From contig CACJHA010000015.1 in the NCBI GenBank assembly GCA_902593075.1, positions 1-33,869 on the forward strand: DNA of 33,869 nt, given 5' to 3'. The translations under genes were made by a program, and so were the position numbers. The notes below the pieces were generated by a model. It did no database searches, was not told the DNA's origin, and worked only from the letters and a program-made list of their open reading frames with translations. Every line of letters begins with the position of its first letter. Positions within the stretch are counted from its first letter, which is position 1. Shown here in pieces: positions 27,097 through 33,869 of this stretch. Source of the DNA: an uncultured Bacteroidota bacterium (GTDB lineage: Bacteria > Bacteroidota > Bacteroidia > Flavobacteriales > Flavobacteriaceae).

Positions 27097-27577
27097 TTGA
27101 TATCTTCTCAATTGACAAACCAAAGGATAAAATACCAAATAAATTTTTGTCCCCTTTGATTTGACCAATTTTTCTGTTTGCTTGCTTTATTTGAAAAATA
27201 TAAGGAGGTGGAAAAGATGGTTTCCAATTTCTCTTCCATGATAGTTTACTCTCTTTAATACTAGAGAATCCTTTCCCAAGCCACTCTCCTTTATTATTAG
27301 CCATCATATATTCTAATGTATCTGTTTCATAAACTTTTTGATTTGATTTTAAACTTGCAATCAGAAAAATATTTGAAAAGGGATAATCATTGTTATTTCT
27401 TACATGAAAGAAAATATTGGAAGAAAAATTAATGGTATCACTTATTTCAAATTTAATTGATTCTTCAAGGTCCCAACCATTTAAAATTTCTTTATCGAAT
27501 CTTATTACGTTACTATCAACACAGCTTGTTAATATACAAAATATTAAAATCGACATGACCCATTTCATTGTATTCAT
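27089..27577 (-). CDS. gldH: Gliding motility lipoprotein GldH
   Basis: This is a 162-aa lipoprotein with the lipobox LTSC (Cys19). The body matches GldH: FHVRNNNDYPFSNIFLI, DTLEYMMANNKGEWLGKGF, KESKLSWK and the closing FGILSFGLSIEKI. GldH is required for Bacteroidota gliding and is associated with the Gld/type IX secretion machinery; homologs also occur in non-gliding members of the phylum. It sits 15 bp after trhO and overlaps the PBP1A gene, so the three form an operon. The rest of the gliding genes are not in this window. Confidence 0.9.
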   Translation of the reverse strand: MNTMKWVMSILIFCILTSCVDSNVIRFDKEILNGWDLEESIKFEISDTINFSSNIFFHVRNNNDYPFSNIFLIASLKSNQKVYETDTLEYMMANNKGEWLGKGFSSIKESKLSWKRNWKPSFPPPYIFQIKQANRKIGQIKGDKNLFGILSFGLSIEKISNE

Positions 27578-27592
27578 AAGATTAACAATATT

Positions 27593-28597
27593 TTAGATTT
27601 TTTTATAAATTCTTTTAATTATTTTTTTTCCTTTTCTTAAATTTTTTTGTTCCTCTAAACTAAGATTATTAATTTCTTGACATTCAATCGAACAACATCC
27701 ATTAAGTAATTTGTTGCAGCTTTTACATTGTATAAATAGCAAATTGCAAGCAACGTTAGAACAGTTTATATGATTATCACATTTTGAGCCGCATTGATGA
27801 CAATTTGAAATTACATCATTTGTTATCTTCTCAGACAAACGATTATCAAAAACAAAATTTTTCCCAGTGAATTTGTTTTCATAGTTGTTTTTTTTTACTT
27901 GATGAGCATAGCTTATTATTCCTCCATCAAGCTGAAAGACATTTTTAAAGCCCTTGAATTTCAAATATGCTGAGGCTTTTTCACATCTAATTCCACCAGT
28001 GCAATAGAGAAGTATTTTCTTATTCTTATTTTCATTTTCGAATTTCTTATCTATAAAATTTATTGATTCCTTGAATGAATCAACATTAGGGGTTATAGCT
28101 CCATTAAAGTGACCTATCTCACTTTCATAGTGATTCCTCATATCAATGCAAGACGTTCCTTTTTCTGATAAAATTTTATTAAATTGTGTTGCATTCAGGT
28201 GTTTACCAACATTAGTTGGATCAAAATTTGTCTCTTGAATGCCATCCACGACTATTTGATCCCTTACTTTTATTTTAAGTTTAAGAAAAGAATTTAAGCT
28301 GTTTTTAATAGCAAAATTTAATCTTACCCCTTTTAGAGGATCAATTTGGTCTAATTCAGTTATAAAAGTGCTTACTTGTTTCTTTGGTAAAGAAAGTTGT
28401 GCATTTATACCCTCTGCAGCGACATATATTCTTCCTAGGACTCCTATTTTAGACCATGATGAAAACAAATAGTTTCTAAAAATAGATAAGTTTTTAATTT
28501 TAAAATATTTATAAAAGGATAGTGTAAGTCTGTCTTCTCCAGACTTCTCTAGAAGTTCTTTACTCTCCTCATTACTTAGTCTATTATACAGATTCAT
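27593..28597 (-). CDS. trhO: tRNA uridine(34) hydroxylase TrhO (rhodanese family, YceA)
   Basis: This is a 334-aa cytoplasmic protein. An N-terminal acylphosphatase-like domain (about 25-110, GRIYVAAEGINAQLSLP) precedes a rhodanese domain (about 135-240), whose active-site loop is LLYCTGGIRCEKAS with Cys199. A cysteine-rich tail (CHQCGSKCDNHINC, then CKSCNKLLNGCCSIEC) looks zinc-binding and is usual for this family. TrhO hydroxylates U34 of certain tRNAs on the way to cmo5U/mo5U. It is the first gene of the trhO-gldH-pbp1A-lpxR-like unit and divergent from recA. Confidence 0.93.
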   Translation of the reverse strand: MNLYNRLSNEESKELLEKSGEDRLTLSFYKYFKIKNLSIFRNYLFSSWSKIGVLGRIYVAAEGINAQLSLPKKQVSTFITELDQIDPLKGVRLNFAIKNSLNSFLKLKIKVRDQIVVDGIQETNFDPTNVGKHLNATQFNKILSEKGTSCIDMRNHYESEIGHFNGAITPNVDSFKESINFIDKKFENENKNKKILLYCTGGIRCEKASAYLKFKGFKNVFQLDGGIISYAHQVKKNNYENKFTGKNFVFDNRLSEKITNDVISNCHQCGSKCDNHINCSNVACNLLFIQCKSCNKLLNGCCSIECQEINNLSLEEQKNLRKGKKIIKRIYKKI

Positions 28598-28612
28598 TTT
28601 TAAAATTTATTG

Positions 28613-28620
28613 CAAATTTA
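28613..28620 (-). promoter_or_regulatory. Candidate -7 promoter element for trhO
   Basis: On the minus strand this reads TAAATTTG, a perfect match to the Bacteroidota -7 consensus TAnnTTTG, about 15 bp before the trhO ATG. No clear -33 TTG is seen at the expected distance, so support is partial. Confidence 0.3.
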
Positions 28621-28627
28621 AATTAAA

Positions 28628-28657
28628 TTGATAATCTTTAAAAAGTAAGCTACATTG
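28628..28657 (+). promoter_or_regulatory. Candidate promoter for recA
   Basis: TTG (28628-28630), then 20 bp, then TACATTG (28651-28657) resembles the Bacteroidota layout TTG-N17-23-TAnnTTTG with one deviation in the -7 box. It lies about 65 bp before the recA start in the 124-bp recA/trhO divergent region. No SOS-type operator was recognised. Confidence 0.3.
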
Positions 28658-28721
28658 TTAATAATACATTGAATTGCTAAGTTAGGAAAAGAAGATAAAT
28701 TGGTATTTTTAAATAAAAATT

Positions 28722-29717
28722 ATGAGTCAAGATAAGTCCGCTAAATTAAAATCTCTACAACTAACCCTTGATAAACTTGATAAAACTTATGGTAAAGGTG
28801 CTGTTATGAAATTGGGAGATGAGGTTGTTGAAAAAGTAGAGGCAATTTCTTCTGGTTCTATAGGGTTAGATATTGCATTAGGAATTGGCGGTTATCCTAG
28901 AGGCAGAGTAATCGAAATTTATGGCCCTGAATCATCAGGTAAAACTACTTTAACCTTACATGCTATAGCTGAATGCCAAAAAAGTGGTGGAATTGCTGCT
29001 TTTATTGATGCCGAACACGCCTTCGACAGATTCTATGCTGAAAAATTAGGGGTTGATATAAATGAATTAATTATTTCACAACCTGATCACGGAGAACAAG
29101 CTTTAGAAATTGCTGATAATTTAATCCGTTCCGGGGCAATAGACATAATCGTTATTGACTCTGTTGCCGCCCTCACTCCAAAAAGCGAAATTGAAGGTGA
29201 AATGGGAGATTCAAAAATGGGGCTTCATGCAAGACTAATGTCACAGGCTTTGAGAAAACTTACTGGTTCTATAGCAAGAACCAATTGCGCTGTTTTCTTT
29301 ATTAATCAGCTAAGAGAAAAAATTGGTGTGATGTTTGGTAACCCTGAAACAACAACTGGAGGAAATGCTCTAAAGTTTTACGCATCTGTCCGTTTAGATA
29401 TTAGAAGATCAACACAAATAAAAAGTACTGAAGCCGAGGTATTAGGAAATAGAACAAGAGTGAAAGTGGTTAAAAATAAGGTTGCTCCACCATTTAAAAC
29501 AGCTGAATTTGATATTTTGTACGGAACAGGTATTTCAAAAATAGGTGAGATAATTGACATATGTGTTGAAACTGAGATAATAAAAAAATCCGGTTCCTGG
29601 TTTAGCTACGGAGAAACAAAACTAGGTCAAGGTAAAGAAGCTGTAAAAAAGTTGCTGGAGGATAATCCTGAGTTATTAGAAGAGCTTGAGAAAAAAATTA
29701 TCAGCTCTATTGATTAG
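28722..29717 (+). CDS. recA: Recombinase A
   Basis: This is the 331-aa DNA recombinase that loads on single-stranded DNA, drives strand exchange and activates LexA-type cleavage. The Walker A motif is GPESSGKTT (about 68-76). Walker B and surrounding core read [24 protein letters not shown], and the L2 loop region is [37 protein letters not shown]. The length is near the normal minimum, with a short acidic C-terminal tail ([15 protein letters not shown]). It is monocistronic and meets the acyltransferase gene tail to tail with a 4-bp overlap. Confidence 0.98.
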   Translation: MSQDKSAKLKSLQLTLDKLDKTYGKGAVMKLGDEVVEKVEAISSGSIGLDIALGIGGYPRGRVIEIYGPESSGKTTLTLHAIAECQKSGGIAAFIDAEHAFDRFYAEKLGVDINELIISQPDHGEQALEIADNLIRSGAIDIIVIDSVAALTPKSEIEGEMGDSKMGLHARLMSQALRKLTGSIARTNCAVFFINQLREKIGVMFGNPETTTGGNALKFYASVRLDIRRSTQIKSTEAEVLGNRTRVKVVKNKVAPPFKTAEFDILYGTGISKIGEIIDICVETEIIKKSGSWFSYGETKLGQGKEAVKKLLEDNPELLEELEKKIISSID

Positions 29718-30490
29718 TTTTTTTTAATATTTTTTTCTTTTGTTACCGCTTTTTCATGAGTTTTTAAAGAATCTTGTTTGAGTCCCTTAAAGATAACTCC
29801 CCAGACTTGCTTCTTAAAGTCATTTAATTTATTAATGTTTTTTGGTGGATATATTTTTTTAAAAGTTTTTACTCTTAATTGTCCAGGATATCCAAATCGG
29901 GGATACCAAGGGAATTTACGCTTGCAATCTAAAAAGCTCATAGGAATTATTGGAATTTGGTGATCAATAGAAATCTTAAATGCTCCCCTTTTAAATTCAT
30001 TTAAAAAAATCGTATCATCGGTATATTTAACTTCAGGGAATATACAAATACTATAGCCTAAAGAAAGTTGCTTATCTACCCTTCCGTATACTCCCCATCT
30101 GCTTTTTTTGGAACTTCTATCTACCATGACAGCAGCTCTCTTGTATATATATCCAAATATTGGAATTTTTACTAGTTCTTTTTTACCAACGAAAACAAAA
30201 GGATTTTTTGAAACCTGAAACATAACAAAAGGATCAATGTAACTAGTATGATTTGCGACTAATATAAATGATTCACCAACAGGTAGCTCTTCTTCATAAT
30301 CAACTTTGGTGTAAAAACCAGACAGAAATAATATAAATGGTGACCAAATATACCTAGCGCACCAAAAAATAAAATTGTATCCTTTAGGATGAATAGAAGC
30401 AATAGCCAAAAAAGGGAATAAAAAAATTACAGGTATAGAAGCTAGTAGATAAAACCATGCCCGCCAAATATATAGAATCATTAATCTCAT
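29714..30490 (-). CDS. 1-acyl-glycerol-3-phosphate acyltransferase (PlsC family)
   Basis: This is a membrane acyltransferase of phospholipid synthesis. The HX4D catalytic motif is NHTSYID. The next blocks are [16 protein letters not shown] and AAVMVDRSS, and the later IIPMSF region fits motif IV. The block that normally reads FPEG reads FPEVKYTDD, so the usual glycine is missing although the Glu is kept. The start is uncertain: the track begins at 30517 ([10 protein letters not shown]), but family members usually begin close to the first membrane helix, so I use the ATG giving [12 protein letters not shown]; the next ATG (30481) is equally possible. It converges on recA and is divergent from trpS. 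Confidence 0.88.
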   Translation of the reverse strand: MRLMILYIWRAWFYLLASIPVIFLFPFLAIASIHPKGYNFIFWCARYIWSPFILFLSGFYTKVDYEEELPVGESFILVANHTSYIDPFVMFQVSKNPFVFVGKKELVKIPIFGYIYKRAAVMVDRSSKKSRWGVYGRVDKQLSLGYSICIFPEVKYTDDTIFLNEFKRGAFKISIDHQIPIIPMSFLDCKRKFPWYPRFGYPGQLRVKTFKKIYPPKNINKLNDFKKQVWGVIFKGLKQDSLKTHEKAVTKEKNIKKN

Positions 30491-30531
30491 TTGCTCAAAT
30501 GTAGAAAATAAAAACATTTATTTAAAAAAAT

Positions 30532-30539
30532 TAACTTTG
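30532..30539 (+). promoter_or_regulatory. Candidate -7 promoter element for trpS
   Basis: TAACTTTG is an exact TAnnTTTG match 15 bp before the ATG at 30555, in the short divergent gap. It overlaps the TTG that the ORF track uses as start, arguing for the downstream ATG. No convincing -33 TTG lies at the normal spacing. Confidence 0.35.
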
Positions 30540-30554
30540 TCAAAAACAATTCCA

Positions 30555-31529
30555 ATGGCCAGAGTATTAACAGGTATACAAAGTACGGGTGTCCCTCACT
30601 TAGGAAATATCTTAGGGGCAATCATTCCGGCTATTAAAAGATCCAAAATAAAAGGTAATGAATCTTTTCTATTTATTGCTGACCTGCATTCGTTGACACA
30701 GATAAAGAATTCTGATGAATTAAAGAAGAATACTATAAACACGGCAGCAGCTTGGTTATCTTTCGGTTTAGATACAAAACATACCGTTTTTTATAGACAA
30801 AGTGATATCCCAGAAGTAACTGAACTAGCATGGTATTTAAGCTGTTTTTACCCCTATCAACGTCTCACATTATCTCATTCTTTTAAAGACAAATCAGAGA
30901 ATTTAAAAGACATAAACTCTGGATTATTTTATTATCCTGTATTAATGGCAGCAGATATTTTACTTTACGATGCAAACATAGTCCCTGTTGGGAAAGACCA
31001 ATTACAGCATTTAGAGATAACCAGAAATATTGCTTCGCGATTTAACAATCATTTTGGTGATACATTTATAACTCCAAAAGCTGAACTTGAACAAAATTCT
31101 AGTTATGTTATTGGAACAGATGGAAACAAAATGAGTAAGTCAAAAAATAATATAATAAATATTTTTCAAGACGATACTCTGCTTAAGAAACAAATAATGA
31201 AAATTAAGACTGAATCAATAGCGATTGATGAACCTAAAAATCCAAACAATTGCAATGTTTTCAAAATTTTTTCATTGGTTGCTGATGAAAAAGACATAAA
31301 TATCTTGAAAAAAAGGTATTTTTCAGGTGATGTTGGATTTGGTGAGGCTAAGAAAATTCTTTTAAATGAAATAAAAAATAAATTTAAAATTGAAAGGGAT
31401 AAATTTAATTTTTTGATCGGTAATACAGAACTCGTTGAGAAAGAACTTGAAATTGGATCTAAAAAGGCGAAGAACTTTGCAAATAAAGTATTAAACAGGG
31501 TTCGACTAAAACTAGGTTATGATAAATAA
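30555..31529 (+). CDS. trpS: Tryptophanyl-tRNA synthetase
   Basis: This is a class I aminoacyl-tRNA synthetase charging tRNA-Trp. The HIGH-type motif is in LTGIQSTGVPHLGNILGAI, the tryptophan/ATP pocket includes YYPVLMAADILLYDANIVPVGKDQLQHLE, and the second signature is KMSKS. The C-terminal helical domain is of normal size. The track ORF begins at a TTG (30537); the ATG at 30555 gives MARVLTGIQ, the usual N-terminus, for a 324-aa protein. The HU/SPOR gene follows 38 bp later and may be cotranscribed. Confidence 0.96.
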   Translation: MARVLTGIQSTGVPHLGNILGAIIPAIKRSKIKGNESFLFIADLHSLTQIKNSDELKKNTINTAAAWLSFGLDTKHTVFYRQSDIPEVTELAWYLSCFYPYQRLTLSHSFKDKSENLKDINSGLFYYPVLMAADILLYDANIVPVGKDQLQHLEITRNIASRFNNHFGDTFITPKAELEQNSSYVIGTDGNKMSKSKNNIINIFQDDTLLKKQIMKIKTESIAIDEPKNPNNCNVFKIFSLVADEKDINILKKRYFSGDVGFGEAKKILLNEIKNKFKIERDKFNFLIGNTELVEKELEIGSKKAKNFANKVLNRVRLKLGYDK

Positions 31530-31567
31530 TCCTATTAATCGATAATTTTATTTATTATCTTTAATAC

Positions 31568-32563
31568 GTGGATTTGATTAAAGAAATAGAAAAACTACTA
31601 TACTTTCACGAATGTGTAACAGTTCCTAATTTTGGCTCATTTTTAGTTAGTAACACGAAGGCAAAAATTGATTTCAAAAGAGGAAAATTTATATCGCCTA
31701 AAAGAAAAGTCTCATTTAACGCTCTGATTAAACAAAACGATGGAATTTTAGCAAAATATATTTCATCAAATCAAAATGTTAGCTATAAATATGCCTTAGA
31801 GGAAATTGACGAAAAAATAAAAATATGGTTTCAAAAAATAAAAATTGATACCTTAATTTTCAAAAATATAGGAGAATTCTATTTAAACACTGAAAATAAA
31901 ATTTGTTTTCAAGCATACAACACCGAAAATTTTTCACATAATTTTTATGGACTTGAAGATTTTAACAGGTTACCATTAAACGAGAGTGAGTTAAAAATTA
32001 TTACAAATAAAGAAAAAAACACTAAAAATATTATTATGGACAATGATAAAAATGAAAACTTAGCATTTGAACCTGAGTCAAAAGATTCAGCAAAAAAAGG
32101 TAAATTTAAAATAGTGGCAATAATTACCTCCTTGATTGTTTTGTCAGTTTTGGGATATTATTTTGGGAATGAATATGTTCAAAATGAGAGGATCCGTTCA
32201 ACCGAAATTGCACAGAAAAAAATTAAAAATAATGTACAAAAAGCGACATTTGACATTGGTTCAATTTCCTCTTTAGAATTAAATGTTAAGGCAGTTATAG
32301 AAACCGTTGAAGATGATACAGTTTTGGTAGAACAAGGGGATTTCTACAGTGTAATTGCTGGTAGTTTCAGGGATGAAAGAAATGCCGATAAACTTTTAAA
32401 CAAATTAAAATCAGAAGGTTTTGACGCCTCTTATGCAAAAAATAGTCCCTCAGGACTGTTTAGAATAGCCTACGGAAGACTGAAAACAAAAAGAGAAGCT
32501 TATCAATTATTAAATTTTGTTAAGTTCACGCTAGAGCTTGATGCTTGGTACCTTGTAGAGTAA
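31568..32563 (+). CDS. HU-CCDC81-type and SPOR domain membrane protein
   Basis: This is a 331-aa protein. Two N-terminal HU-like (CCDC81-type) domains cover about residues 1-55 (LLYFHECVTVPNFGSFLVSN) and 56-125 (FKNIGEFYLNTENKICFQAY). A charged linker leads to one transmembrane helix (about 181-200, KIVAIITSLIVLSVLGYYFG) and a C-terminal SPOR domain (about 258-331, FYSVIAGSFRDERNADKLLNKLKSEGFDA). SPOR domains bind denuded glycan strands at division sites. The predicted topology puts the HU part in the cytoplasm and SPOR in the periplasm. The start is GTG (no ATG fits the first domain). The architecture is known in Bacteroidota but its role is poorly defined. Confidence 0.9.
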   Translation: MDLIKEIEKLLYFHECVTVPNFGSFLVSNTKAKIDFKRGKFISPKRKVSFNALIKQNDGILAKYISSNQNVSYKYALEEIDEKIKIWFQKIKIDTLIFKNIGEFYLNTENKICFQAYNTENFSHNFYGLEDFNRLPLNESELKIITNKEKNTKNIIMDNDKNENLAFEPESKDSAKKGKFKIVAIITSLIVLSVLGYYFGNEYVQNERIRSTEIAQKKIKNNVQKATFDIGSISSLELNVKAVIETVEDDTVLVEQGDFYSVIAGSFRDERNADKLLNKLKSEGFDASYAKNSPSGLFRIAYGRLKTKREAYQLLNFVKFTLELDAWYLVE

Positions 32564-32567
32564 AAAA

Positions 32568-33779
32568 TTATAGTCTATAAATCCATCCCTTTGGATTTAG
32601 TGGAGTGCTTGATTGAAAAATACTGAATTTGAGTTCTGTTTTACCTGTTGTGGGATTAGTAAAAACTTTACCAATTTTTTCTTTTGGTCTTAAAGATTGT
32701 CCTTTCTTAACATAAACCATTTCTAAATTTGTATAAGCTGTAATATAGTTTCCATGCTGAACTAGTACAGTAGGGTTACTTCCTTTATAGCTTAAAACTG
32801 TCATTACAATTCCTTTAAATATAGCTCTTGCATCAGCAGTTTGATTTGTAGCTATTGTAATTCCATTGCTTTTTATTTTTGTAGTCCTAACTACTGGATG
32901 GACTTGTGTCCCAAAATTTTGAATTACAATTCCTTCTTCTACAGGCCAAGGAAGTTTACCTTTATTAGCATAAAAACTTTTACCAACTAATTTTGCTTCT
33001 GGGGTAATGCTAAATTTTAAAGTGCTCGGAGATGAAGTTTTTCTGTTTGCGTTGGCGATAGCAACTCTAATTAGGCGCTCTATTTCTTTATCAAATGCAG
33101 CAATTTTTTTCTCTTTTATTCTAATTCTGTATTCTAAATCTTTTTGTTTTTTAATTAAGTTTCCAATCATTAATTTCTGATTTTCTATTTCTTTCTGGTA
33201 AATCAATTGTGATACTTGGTTATCTCTAATCAAAGATTCTTTATTTACTTTTTTTGAAAGCAATTCTACGTTTAGTTTATTTAGCAAATTCGTTTTTTTA
33301 TTTATAATTTCACCTTGTTTTTTTCTATGTTTAGCATACTGACTAAGGTATTTAAATCTATTATATGCTTGATAAAAAGATTCTGATGAAAATAAAAACA
33401 TCAATCTGCTTTGACGGCTTTTACTATAATATGACTTTCTAATCATATTTGCATAATCATCTTTTAATTTGACGATTTCAATTCTTAGAATTTCAATATC
33501 TCTTTGATTGATATTTATCTTTTTAGAAATTAAATTGATTTCTTGGTTAGTGACCTTTATTAACTTCTTTCGAACTTTGATCTTAACATCCAAGTCTTGA
33601 ATTTCATCAAGTGCTGATTTTTTTATATTGTTATTAGAAAATAAAATTGAGTTAATCTGTTTTATTTCATTAACTAGTATTGCTTTTTCTTTTTCTAGTC
33701 TTTTTTGTGTCTGTTGCTGGGATTGGCAATAATTTGCATTTAAAAATTGTAAAAAAAATAGAAAAAGGTATTTCTTCAT
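32568..33779 (-). CDS. EnvC-like murein hydrolase activator (degenerate M23 peptidase)
   Basis: This is a 403-aa exported protein. A signal peptide (MKKYLFLFFLQFLNANYCQSQ) precedes a long coiled coil (about 22-250), and a C-terminal LytM/M23 domain covers about 285-403. The M23 metal ligands appear lost: the 'HPxxGxxxxHxGxD' region reads VHPVVRTTKIKSNGITIAT, and the late HxH position reads KTELKFSIF. This is the EnvC pattern, in which an inactive domain activates an amidase during cell separation. Its ATG overlaps the stop of the gene upstream (ATGA), so they are coupled. It converges on the SPOR-protein gene with 4 bp between, a suggestive pairing of two division-related proteins. Confidence 0.9.
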   Translation of the reverse strand: MKKYLFLFFLQFLNANYCQSQQQTQKRLEKEKAILVNEIKQINSILFSNNNIKKSALDEIQDLDVKIKVRKKLIKVTNQEINLISKKININQRDIEILRIEIVKLKDDYANMIRKSYYSKSRQSRLMFLFSSESFYQAYNRFKYLSQYAKHRKKQGEIINKKTNLLNKLNVELLSKKVNKESLIRDNQVSQLIYQKEIENQKLMIGNLIKKQKDLEYRIRIKEKKIAAFDKEIERLIRVAIANANRKTSSPSTLKFSITPEAKLVGKSFYANKGKLPWPVEEGIVIQNFGTQVHPVVRTTKIKSNGITIATNQTADARAIFKGIVMTVLSYKGSNPTVLVQHGNYITAYTNLEMVYVKKGQSLRPKEKIGKVFTNPTTGKTELKFSIFQSSTPLNPKGWIYRL

Positions 33780-33869
33780 ATTTTTATTTTACTATATCCT
33801 TGGGGTAGTTTAAATGGAATTGTAAGCTCATCGGGATAGTCTACTCTAATAAATTCCAAAATTATTGAG
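33776..33869 (-). CDS. C-terminal end of a DUF4292-like protein (cut by window edge)
   Basis: The minus-strand frame entering from the right edge encodes about 30 residues, ending VDYPDELTIPFKLPQGYSK and a TGA that overlaps the ATG of the EnvC-like gene (ATGA). The 'IPF.LP.GY..I' ending and the position directly before EnvC fit the DUF4292 lipoprotein found there in many flavobacteria. So little is visible that the family call is tentative, although the coding status is well supported by the stop/start overlap. Confidence 0.55.
   Translation of the reverse strand, partial: SIILEFIRVDYPDELTIPFKLPQGYSKIKI

Noticed and set aside
29378-29963. ORFs of 60 aa (minus) and 61 aa (plus)
   Set aside because: They are shadows of recA and of the acyltransferase gene.
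1-33869. CRISPR array, tRNA/rRNA genes, transposase, integrase or prophage genes, toxin-antitoxin or restriction systems
   Set aside because: No repeat-spacer pattern, cloverleaf, or recognisable protein of these classes was found; intergenic space is too short for most of them.

Overview
The window looks like chromosome of a marine, AT-rich Bacteroidota, most likely a flavobacterium. The evidence is a SusC/SusD pair with a FecR anti-sigma factor and an ECF sigma factor, two sulfatases, the gliding lipoprotein GldH, an HU-CCDC81/SPOR protein, a DUF4292-EnvC gene pair and many lipoproteins. Genes are very tightly packed: several convergent pairs are separated by only 4-17 bp, recA and an acyltransferase overlap at their 3' ends, and no gap exceeds 300 bp (the largest are about 80-125 bp). 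I found no rRNA, tRNA, CRISPR array, insertion sequence or prophage.

Region 1 (1-9163) is a sulfated-glycan uptake locus. A sulfatase cut by the window edge converges on a minus-strand fecR-susC-susD operon. Divergent from fecR is an ECF sigma factor gene, followed 1 bp later by a lipoprotein sulfatase. SusC carries the extra N-terminal STN domain, so the set reads as an outer-membrane-to-sigma-factor signalling circuit that senses and imports a sulfated substrate. No glycoside hydrolase or polysaccharide lyase lies inside the window.

Region 2 (9174-23871) is an accessory and catabolic stretch: a DUF885-family exported protein, a large exported VPS10/BNR beta-propeller protein, an aldo/keto reductase fused to a Rid-family domain next to an APC amino-acid permease, a small apparently frameshifted secreted protein, a lipoprotein CE1/PHB-depolymerase-type esterase, a lipoprotein prolyl oligopeptidase, a fructosamine kinase family protein, three tiny membrane-protein genes (one DUF2905 and one missed by the ORF track), an exported class V PLP enzyme and an outer-membrane barrel. 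The general theme is periplasmic processing of peptides and esters and handling of amino compounds.

Region 3 (23889-33869) is core flavobacterial chromosome: trhO-gldH-pbp1A-lpxR-like on the minus strand, divergent recA, a PlsC-type acyltransferase, trpS, an HU/SPOR protein and a minus-strand DUF4292-EnvC pair cut by the right edge.

Nothing here is a clearly new defence or mobile system. The points most worth a second look are the aldo/keto reductase-Rid fusion beside its permease, the sigma/anti-sigma split with the sulfatase placed behind the sigma gene, the HU-SPOR envelope tether and the frameshifted secreted protein. Functional names rest on motifs and family resemblance read by eye; no database search was run.
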